DNA of 62,951 nt from AC-32 sp038236705 (lineage in GTDB: Bacteria; Actinomycetota; Thermoleophilia; Gaiellales; Gaiellaceae). The notes beneath the pieces were generated by a model. It was given only the letters and a program-made list of their open reading frames with translations. It made no database searches and had not been told where the DNA came from. The stretch lies in the NCBI GenBank assembly GCA_038236705.1, contig JBBRZN010000010.1, positions 1-62,951 on the forward strand, in the 5' to 3' direction. Shown piece by piece: positions 33,478 to 39,216 of the stretch (positions within the stretch are counted from its first letter, which is position 1; each line of letters begins with the position of its first letter). A program made the position numbers and the translations under genes.

Positions 33478-33698
33478 CGCGATCCTCCTCCTCTGAACTT
33501 CGTGAGCCGGTCGAGTTCGACGGCATTGAGCGCGTGGCCGTCTTCGTGCACGGCGTTCGGTCCCTGCGTCCAGCCCCGCGCGACCACGCGCCGAGCGTGG
33601 AGCAGACCGGCCAGGATCTCCTCCTCGGTTGCCGTGCCGTGCAGGGCCTCATGCAGCAGGCGCCCGCCGTTCTGTGGGGAGAGACGCCGAACGCTCAC
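33474..33698 (-). CDS. Small hypothetical protein, weakly DUF6197-like
   Basis: 74 aa from GTG 33698, overlapping the upstream stop as GTGA. ILAGLLHARRVVARGWTQGPNAVHEDG recalls the helix plus GWTQGA.ARD segment of DUF6197 proteins found in actinobacterial phages and plasmids, but the rest of that domain is missing. Treat the family link as tentative. Confidence 0.45.
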   Translation of the reverse strand: MSVRRLSPQNGGRLLHEALHGTATEEEILAGLLHARRVVARGWTQGPNAVHEDGHALNAVELDRLTKFRGGGSR

Positions 33699-33988
33699 GC
33701 CGCCTCGACTCCTAGCGTCGGCTCGGCCACGAGGCTCGGGTGCACCTCGCCGTTGCGCAGCGCCTCGCGCAGCGCTGTCTCGGCTGGGCGCACGTCGACG
33801 CCCTCGCCCCAGGGCTTGCCGTTCCCGTTCGGCTGCGAGCTCGTGAGGCGCAGGAGCCAATCGGAGAAATCGATCCCGTAACTGGCGCCGCTGCCAATCA
33901 CGTAGAGCCTGTGGCCTACCTCGGCCCAACTGGACGGCGTCGTGACGGTGACGACGCTGCTGTCATGGTCGATCTTGCTAGAGCACAT
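33695..33988 (-). CDS. Hypothetical protein of the mobile element
   Basis: 97 aa. The sequence SSWAEVGHRLYVIGSGASYGIDFSDWLLRL is followed by an acidic C-terminus. Not recognised. It is the first gene of the overlapping set 33988-32943. Confidence 0.5.
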   Translation of the reverse strand: MCSSKIDHDSSVVTVTTPSSWAEVGHRLYVIGSGASYGIDFSDWLLRLTSSQPNGNGKPWGEGVDVRPAETALREALRNGEVHPSLVAEPTLGVEAA

Positions 33989-34150
33989 CGCCTATGTGGG
34001 CGCGCAGCCGGCCGACCCTACCGCGGCCGGCCGCGCTGCCCTTCTCGTCGTCACGGAAGCAGGCGCGTCTCGAGCCGCACCGTCTCCCGCTACGCGCGTC
34101 GCTTGTCAAGGCGCAAGACCAACCGTGGGTGGTCGCCGCGCGATCCCTTG

Positions 34151-34465
34151 TCACAGAACCGGCCTGCCGGTGACTTCGAGTGTGATCACGTTGGCACTCG
34201 AGATGTCGCCGGCCGCGCACTCGACCAAGAGGCCGGCCGCGCCCTTGAACATTTTGAGCTTGTTGTTGGTCTTGTCCCACATCCCGATCACACCCTGGAC
34301 GCTGCTCGTGTTGGCCTGGACCGAGTCGGGCTTGTCCATCATCCCCAGCCCCGCGTTCGAGAGTGGGTATCCGTTGGCGGGATAGGAGCCGTCGAGCGTT
34401 ACATCGACGGTTGTCTGACCGAGGTCTCGACGGGAGTCGAGGTCGATCGAGTAGGCAATGGCCAT
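34151..34465 (-). CDS. Phage virion-like small protein
   Basis: 104 aa with a strong Shine-Dalgarno (AAAGGAG, 8 nt). YSIDLDSRRDLGQTTVDVTLDGSYPANGYPL and MWDKTNNKLKMFKGAAG resemble small beta-rich proteins commonly encoded among tailed-phage structural genes, often unannotated. This resemblance is from memory of the pattern, not an alignment. It is the clearest virion-type gene in the element. Confidence 0.55.
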   Translation of the reverse strand: MAIAYSIDLDSRRDLGQTTVDVTLDGSYPANGYPLSNAGLGMMDKPDSVQANTSSVQGVIGMWDKTNNKLKMFKGAAGLLVECAAGDISSANVITLEVTGRPVL

Positions 34466-34493
34466 CAGGCGGTCTCCTTTCGCTTGCTTGCAC

Positions 34494-34772
34494 TCACAAG
34501 AGCTCGTTGGCTTGCGCCGCGATCGCGTGGAGCGCGGCCTGACGAGCGGCGATCGTCGCTCGTAGCCGTTCGAGCTCGCCGGTGGCTGTCTCCAACTGGC
34601 GACCGCGCTCCTCGAGCTCACGGTCGCGCTCGGCGAGCATCGCCTCCAGCGCGGCCGTCTCACGCCGGGCCTGCGCGAGCACGCCGGCAGCGGCCCTGCT
34701 CTCGATCTTCAGCACGACGGCCAGAGCCTCGACGCAATCGCGACAGGCCCGCAGCCGCTCGCCGGAGGACAA
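34494..34772 (-). CDS. Coiled-coil protein, possibly the frameshifted continuation of the upstream gene
   Basis: From TTG 34772 the product is 92 aa: LSSGERLRACRDCVEALAVV, then a long coiled coil (AALEAMLAERDRELEERGRQ onward). Native-looking sequence in this frame actually begins near 34820 (VCGDESEVADTRVE), inside the end of the upstream gene, where that gene's own frame becomes Cys/Ser/Pro-rich. No convincing start is present there. Either a -1 frameshift joins the two or the gene is decayed. Confidence 0.45.
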   Translation of the reverse strand: MSSGERLRACRDCVEALAVVLKIESRAAAGVLAQARRETAALEAMLAERDRELEERGRQLETATGELERLRATIAARQAALHAIAAQANELL

Positions 34773-35431
34773 CTCGACCCGCGTATCGGCGACTTCGCTC
34801 TCGTCGCCGCAGACACCTGCCGCTCGCGCTCGATCTCCTCGACGAGGGCCGGGATGTCGTCTGGGAGCCGGAGCCCCTCGTTCAGGTGCCAGCGGATCGG
34901 CAACTCGGCCGAGTGACCGTGCCGGCTCGCGTAGGCGCGAGCACGGTTGACCTCGTTCGCGAGCGAGTCGTCCTGCCACCAGTAGCCGACGGGGCCGCTC
35001 TTGAGGATCTCGGCCTGGCCGAACAGGCGCCCCTGGCCGCTGCCGACCTTGAAGGCGAGCTCGTTCGCGACCCAGCTCTTGTAGCGCTCGGGGAGTGCGG
35101 CGATCGTTCCGAGCGTGCCGGCCTCGATCACGTCCTCGACAAGCTGGGTGGTCGCTGGGACCTCGAGCGCGAGCAGCTCGTCGTGGGAGATCCCGGCGAG
35201 ACTTCTCTCGGCCGGCTCCAAATCTTTAGCGCGCTCAAGATTTGAGGCGACGGCTGGTACTACTTGCTGGCGCCGGGCCCGCTCGCGCCGCTCTCGCTCG
35301 CCCTGCCACTCCCACCAGGGGACGAGCTGGTCGTCCGGGATCACCGGGCCGTTCGTCGTCGGCGTCTCGTCGCCCGTCTCCTCGAGACCGCGAGACTCCT
35401 CCAGCTCGGGACTCAACTCGCGGTCGCTCAC
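34709..35431 (-). CDS. Hypothetical protein of the mobile element, C-terminus possibly frameshifted
   Basis: 240 aa from GTG 35431. The N-terminus is acidic, followed by GPVIPDDQLVPWWEWQGERERRERARR, SHDELLALEVPATTQLVEDVIEA, LPERYKSWVANELAFKVG and SAELPIRWHLNEGLRLPDDIPALVEEIERER. The last 25 residues look like out-of-frame sequence. I do not recognise it; the size and position would fit a capsid-assembly or packaging accessory protein, which is only a guess. Confidence 0.5.
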   Translation of the reverse strand: MSDRELSPELEESRGLEETGDETPTTNGPVIPDDQLVPWWEWQGERERRERARRQQVVPAVASNLERAKDLEPAERSLAGISHDELLALEVPATTQLVEDVIEAGTLGTIAALPERYKSWVANELAFKVGSGQGRLFGQAEILKSGPVGYWWQDDSLANEVNRARAYASRHGHSAELPIRWHLNEGLRLPDDIPALVEEIERERQVSAATRAKSPIRGSSCPPASGCGPVAIASRLWPSC

Positions 35432-35465
35432 GCCACCACCCCCAACTTGGGGACGCGGTCGACGC

Positions 35466-35798
35466 TCACGCCGCCGCCCCTTCGTGAAGGTGACGGCTTA
35501 GCGGGTCAGGAGGAGGTTCGCCTGGGTCCGGGCCGTCGCGACTTGCAACGGTCCGGCGGGCCCGCGGGCGACGGCGGGCGAGACTCCGAGGGGCCGACTC
35601 TCGGCCAGCGCGATGATGGGGAAGGCTGCGGAGGCGACGCCACGCGCCGAGCTTCCAAACGAGCCTGCGCCGATGCGTGGGATCGTGCATCCGCTTCTCG
35701 AGCGCGGCCATCTCAGCCGGCGTGCACGACAGCAGCATGGCTTGCGCCGCGGGAGAGAGGCGGCAGCTACCGCCGGCTAGTTGCTCGTCAGTGGGCAT
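35466..35798 (-). CDS. Hypothetical protein of the mobile element
   Basis: 110 aa from ATG 35798: MPTDEQLAGGSCRLSPAAQ, then LLSCTPAEMAALEKRMHDPTHRRRLVWK and an Arg/Pro-rich tail that may not be conserved. A 13-bp inverted repeat lies just upstream. Not recognised. Confidence 0.45.
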   Translation of the reverse strand: MPTDEQLAGGSCRLSPAAQAMLLSCTPAEMAALEKRMHDPTHRRRLVWKLGAWRRLRSLPHHRAGRESAPRSLARRRPRARRTVASRDGPDPGEPPPDPLSRHLHEGAAA

Positions 35799-35820
35799 CG
35801 CGTAGGGAGCGCATTGGATT

Positions 35821-35882
35821 GCTCGCCACTCTAACCGGGCCCGCGGACGACGCCGACCACCCGCCCCGCTAGAGTGGCGAGC
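35821..35882. promoter_or_regulatory. 13-bp perfect inverted repeat
   Basis: GCTCGCCACTCTA (35821-35833) and TAGAGTGGCGAGC (35870-35882) are exact reverse complements separated by 36 nt. They sit in the leader of the gene at 35798. It could be an operator pair, a structured leader or a recombination site. Confidence 0.5.
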
Positions 35883-35931
35883 ATCGCAGTAGGTGACCGG
35901 GCTCGACCGAGTGCCGGGCATTGGACTAGAG

Positions 35932-35956
35932 AGGGCGCTCTGTAGGGGGGCGCCCT
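35932..35956. terminator. Hairpin, possible terminator
   Basis: AGGGCGC (35932-35938) pairs with GCGCCCT (35950-35956). On the plus strand it is followed by TTCGCTTTCCTT. It separates the genes at 35967 and 35798. Confidence 0.4.
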
Positions 35957-35966
35957 TTCGCTTTCC

Positions 35967-36131
35967 TTAGCTCACCTTTACTCCCCCGCCGTGCGGGTTG
36001 TTCGGGTAGCGAATCCATGCGAGAGCTTCGGCGAGCGGCAGGACGACCTGTGCCGCTTCTGCGTTCGCGATGATCTGCTTGAGGATCGCTTCCTCGGCCT
36101 CGGCCAGAAGTTTGGCGACGTCCTCCGACAT
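35967..36131 (-). CDS. Small hypothetical protein at the right end of the element
   Basis: 54 aa, MSEDVAKLLAEAEEAILKQ, then an amphipathic helix rich in Ala/Leu and a Gly/Asn tail. Preceded by AGGGGGAAG at suitable spacing. Not recognised. It is the first minus-strand gene inside the right att core. Confidence 0.5.
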   Translation of the reverse strand: MSEDVAKLLAEAEEAILKQIIANAEAAQVVLPLAEALAWIRYPNNPHGGGVKVS

Positions 36132-36173
36132 TGGTCTTCCCCCTTCGCTCGATGGCGCGCCGAGTCTATGCCT

Positions 36174-36189
36174 GAGACCACACCGGGAC
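36174..36189 (+). repeat. Right attachment-site core (att)
   Basis: 16 nt identical to 30388-30403. The flanking host sequence leads directly to the 3' end of the ubiB-family gene at 36302. Confidence 0.75.
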
Positions 36190-36301
36190 CACACCGCTAC
36201 GCGATTCCAGGGCGCCAGCGGCAAGTACGGACCGCCTGGCTGAGCGGAAACCGCATGGCTGAGCGTCTCTGACGCTTTCGCGCGGAACTGCGACGAGATT
36301 T

Positions 36302-37969
36302 CTACAACCGGCCGGAGCGGAGGACGCCCCAGAGGAGCCACAGCCCAAGGGCGCCCGATAACACGAATCCGACGAACGAGAGGAAGTTCACGCCTGCGAT
36401 CTGCGGCCCGGTCGTCGAGAAGATCCCGATCAGGCTCGAGCCGATCAGGCCGCCGACCACGACCAGCGCGATCACGAGGCGGTTGAAGGCGACATCGAGC
36501 TTGCGCATGAACTCGTCGAGGCCCTTGTGCACGAAGCCAACCTCGATCTGGCCGTCGCGCGCCTGCTCGAGGACGTCATGCATCTGGTACGGCAGCTCGC
36601 GCGCGATCCGGGCGAGCTCGATGCCCTCCTTGCGGGCCCGCGTCAGCATGCGGCGCGGCGTGTAGCGCTCCAGCATCAGCCCGCGCGCGTAGGGCCTCGC
36701 CACCTCGAAGACGTTGAAGTCCGGGTAGAGCTCGATCCCCACCGAGCCCAGCGTCGCGATCGCCTTGTCGAGCAGCACGAAGCGCGCGGGCAGCCGCAGG
36801 TTGAGCCGGTAGATCAGCTGGAAGGCCTCGCGGATCACCACGAGCGGGTCGATCTCCGCGAGGCTCGCGCCGTAGTAGCGGTAGTACATCTCGCGCAGCT
36901 CGGCGACGAACTCCTCCTCGCGCTCCTTCGGGTAACGGACACCGAGCTCGGCCAGCCGGCGCGGGATCTGCTCGATCTGCTCGTTCGCGGTGTCGATGAA
37001 CAGCCGCGTCAGCTTCGACATGTCCTCGTCGGTCAGATTGCCGACCTGGCCGAAGTCGACGATCCCGATCTGGTCGCCGTCGCCGAGCACGAAGATGTTG
37101 GCCGGGTGCGGGTCGCCGTGGAAGAATCCGTGGCGGAAGATCATCGTCATCCAGGTCTCGGTGATGAGGTACGCGAGCCTGCGGCGCTCCTCCATCTCCC
37201 ATGCGTCGAGCGGCAGGTCGGCCAGCTGTATGCCCTCCAGCAGCTCGAGCGTGAGCACACGGGTGCGCGTGTAGCTCCAGTAGACGCGGGGGATTTTCAC
37301 GTGCGGGTGACCCGCGAAGCGGTGGTGGAACGTTTCGGCGTTGCGGCCCTCGAGGCGGTAGTCGAGCTCCTGGCGGATCGACCGCGCGAACTCGTCCACG
37401 AGCTGGCGCGCATCGATGAAGTCGAGCGCGCGCACCCGCTCGCGGGCTAGGCGCGCAGCCTGGTAGAGGAGCGCGAGGTCGGCCTCGACCTGCCGCGGCG
37501 CGTTCGGCCGCTGCACCTTGACGGCGACGCGGTTCCCGTTCGGGAGCGTCGCCCGGTGCACCTGGCCGATCGAGGCGGCCGCGACCGGGGTCGGATCGAA
37601 GTCGGTGAAGAGCTGCTCGACCGAGAGGCCGAGGTCCTCCCGGATCACGCGCTCGACGTCCGCGTACGGGAACGGCCGCACGTCGTCCTGGAGCGACTGG
37701 AGCTCGACCAGTATGTCCGGCGGGACGATGTCGGGCCGTGTCGAGAGCAGCTGACCGAACTTGACGAAGGTCGGCCCGAGCTCGTCGAGCAACTCGCGCA
37801 GGTGCTGGCCGCGCTGCGAGGGCGAGCCTTCGGGCATGTTCCGCTGCTGCCTGCCCGGGAGCAGGTCGGTCAGGCGGTGAGTCTCGAAGAAGTAGCCGAA
37901 CCCGTGCCTGACGGCCACTTGGGCGATCTCGGAGAGGCGTCCGAGGTTCCTCGTGGCGGAGCTCGCCAT
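36302..37969 (-). CDS. ABC1/AarF/UbiB-family protein kinase-like protein
   Basis: An atypical kinase of the UbiB/COQ8 family, 555 aa. The family's KxGQ motif is in LGPTFVKFGQLLSTRPDIVP (about 68-87), the AAAS motif (which replaces the Gly-rich loop) is VAAASIGQVHRA, VAVKVQRP carries the ATP lysine, the catalytic loop is FHGDPHPANIFVL, and the metal site is GIVDFGQVG. Two membrane helices close the C-terminus (LVIALVVVGGLIGSSLIGI and FVGFVLSGALGLWLLW). Homologues support quinone or lipid metabolism; the substrate here is unknown. Confidence 0.92.
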   Translation of the reverse strand: MASSATRNLGRLSEIAQVAVRHGFGYFFETHRLTDLLPGRQQRNMPEGSPSQRGQHLRELLDELGPTFVKFGQLLSTRPDIVPPDILVELQSLQDDVRPFPYADVERVIREDLGLSVEQLFTDFDPTPVAAASIGQVHRATLPNGNRVAVKVQRPNAPRQVEADLALLYQAARLARERVRALDFIDARQLVDEFARSIRQELDYRLEGRNAETFHHRFAGHPHVKIPRVYWSYTRTRVLTLELLEGIQLADLPLDAWEMEERRRLAYLITETWMTMIFRHGFFHGDPHPANIFVLGDGDQIGIVDFGQVGNLTDEDMSKLTRLFIDTANEQIEQIPRRLAELGVRYPKEREEEFVAELREMYYRYYGASLAEIDPLVVIREAFQLIYRLNLRLPARFVLLDKAIATLGSVGIELYPDFNVFEVARPYARGLMLERYTPRRMLTRARKEGIELARIARELPYQMHDVLEQARDGQIEVGFVHKGLDEFMRKLDVAFNRLVIALVVVGGLIGSSLIGIFSTTGPQIAGVNFLSFVGFVLSGALGLWLLWGVLRSGRL

Positions 37970-38119
37970 GCGTTCAGTGTTGCATTCACGCTGGATGAGC
38001 GCGCAGGGGCGACTGGACGCGCCAGCCCTGGCGTTTTGCCGGTGCAGCTGACGCGCCTCGCACCAGTATCGCGTGGACGTTGGAGCGATGGATGAACCGG
38101 TGGACGGATCGACACACTC

Positions 38120-38176
38120 CCCTGACGTTCGTCAGGGCCCGTTTGGCCAGGGCCGGGGACAGTCCCCGGCCCTGGC
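38120..38176. terminator. Two strong hairpins between plsC and the UbiB-like gene
   Basis: CCCTGACG-TT-CGTCAGGG (38120-38137) is followed by a near-perfect 31-nt palindrome at 38146-38176, whose 15-nt arms flank a single A. They lie just past the plsC stop. There is no T-tract, so they act as a hairpin barrier or mRNA 3' end. The rest of the 216-nt gap shows no gene. Confidence 0.6.
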
Positions 38177-38185
38177 CCTTCGGTG

Positions 38186-38893
38186 CTACTCGGCGGTCAC
38201 GCGAGGTTTCGGGTTGATCCCGCTTCGCTTGGCTCCGTCGGGAAGCTCGGGCGGCAAGCCCGCCGCCGACGCCTCGACGGCCAGGCGCCAGAGACGCACG
38301 ATTTCGGCGCCCACGCGGTCGGCCGCTTCGGCGTAGCCCTTGCGGTTTCGCGCTAGGTCGTCGAGGGTGATCGGCTTACCCCAGACGACCGCACACTTGC
38401 GGCGGTTGGTCGGCGACCAGCCGAACGTGTCGAGCCCGCACGGGATCACCGGCACGCCTTCCTGCATCGCGATCATCAGGCCGCCGGGCTGCATCTCGCC
38501 GGGGTGGCCGAAGCGCTGCCTCGTGCCCTCCAGATGCACGGCGACGAGGTTGCCCTCGGCCACGAGGCGGCGGGCCTTGCGCAGGGCCTCGCGATCGCCC
38601 TCGCCGCGGCGTACGCCGAAGACGCCGAGCCAGCGGAGCACGTGCCCGACGACGGGAATGTCGAGCAGCTCTGCCTTGGCGAGGAAATACATCATCCGCG
38701 GGCTGAACGCCCCGATCAGCGGGTGGTCGATCCCGGAGAAGTGGTTCGCGGCGACGACGGCCCCACCCTCGAGCGGGATGCGGTCGACGCCGTAACCGGC
38801 CGCCGGAGCAAGCGCGACCGCTATTCGCGGGACGAAGCTGCGCCCGAGCACCCACCCCGCCTCGGCGCTCTTCAGTCGCTCGAGCAGGCTCAC
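38186..38893 (-). CDS. plsC: 1-acyl-sn-glycerol-3-phosphate acyltransferase family (PlsC)
   Basis: A membrane-associated acyltransferase in phospholipid synthesis, 235 aa. The catalytic HX4D motif is NHFSGIDHP (His51, Asp56). Block II is LRWLGVFGVRRGEGD, block III is VHLEGTRQRFGHPGEMQPG and block IV is VPVIPCGLDTF. Lysophosphatidate is the usual acceptor, but paralogues with other acceptors are common. The ATG region overlaps the preceding gene by 4 nt. Confidence 0.9.
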   Translation of the reverse strand: MSLLERLKSAEAGWVLGRSFVPRIAVALAPAAGYGVDRIPLEGGAVVAANHFSGIDHPLIGAFSPRMMYFLAKAELLDIPVVGHVLRWLGVFGVRRGEGDREALRKARRLVAEGNLVAVHLEGTRQRFGHPGEMQPGGLMIAMQEGVPVIPCGLDTFGWSPTNRRKCAVVWGKPITLDDLARNRKGYAEAADRVGAEIVRLWRLAVEASAAGLPPELPDGAKRSGINPKPRVTAE

Positions 38894-39216
38894 CCCTTTT
38901 CGAGCAGGCGCAGGCGGTGCTCGATCTGCGCCACCCGGAGCTCGATCTCCTCGAGCTCGTCGCGCGTCACGAGCCCGAGCTCGCGGAACAACCCCGAGAG
39001 GCCGGCGCCCGTCCGTTCGCCCAGGCGGACCGTCTCGCTGCGCCAGCGTCCCACGACCTCTTCGACGACTGACCGTGCCTCGTCGCGCCCGATCCCGCCG
39101 CGGGCCGAGAGCTCCTCGGCCAGGGTGTCCGCCCGCTCGGCGGTCAGGGCGACGGCGCCGACCCCGGCGAGCACGAGCTTCTCCGCGATCTCGCGGAGCT
39201 CAGCGCGCTCGGCCAT
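38890..39216 (-). CDS. Phasin-like/PhaF-type coiled-coil protein
   Basis: 108 aa, all helical: ELREIAEKLVLAGVGAVALTAERADTLAEELSARGGIGRDEA, then a C-terminal leucine-rich coiled coil (ELGLVTRDELEEIELRVAQIE). The hydrophobic helix followed by a TRDEL-type coiled coil resembles polyhydroxyalkanoate-granule/PhaF-like small proteins. It overlaps secDF by 17 nt and plsC by 4 nt. Role inferred only from resemblance. Confidence 0.6.
   Translation of the reverse strand: MAERAELREIAEKLVLAGVGAVALTAERADTLAEELSARGGIGRDEARSVVEEVVGRWRSETVRLGERTGAGLSGLFRELGLVTRDELEEIELRVAQIEHRLRLLEKG

Larger units (their letters stand above)
30388..36189. mobile_element. 5.8-kb integrative element (satellite- or prophage-like)
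   Basis: It is bounded by an exact 16-nt direct repeat, GAGACCACACCGGGAC, at 30388-30403 and 36174-36189. A tyrosine recombinase lies just inside the left end. It carries a small HTH protein, a divergent operator region, and about twelve small, mostly overlapping genes of unknown function; one resembles a phage virion protein. Several genes have strong Shine-Dalgarno sequences, unlike the mostly leaderless host genes. There is no recognisable portal, large terminase or replicase, so it is a satellite, a remnant or another small integrative element. Excision would leave ubiB and the OmpR-like gene about 240 nt apart. Confidence 0.8.

Noticed and set aside
30388..36189. tRNA gene as integration target
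   Set aside because: No cloverleaf, T-loop or anticodon arm can be drawn at either repeat; the site is intergenic.
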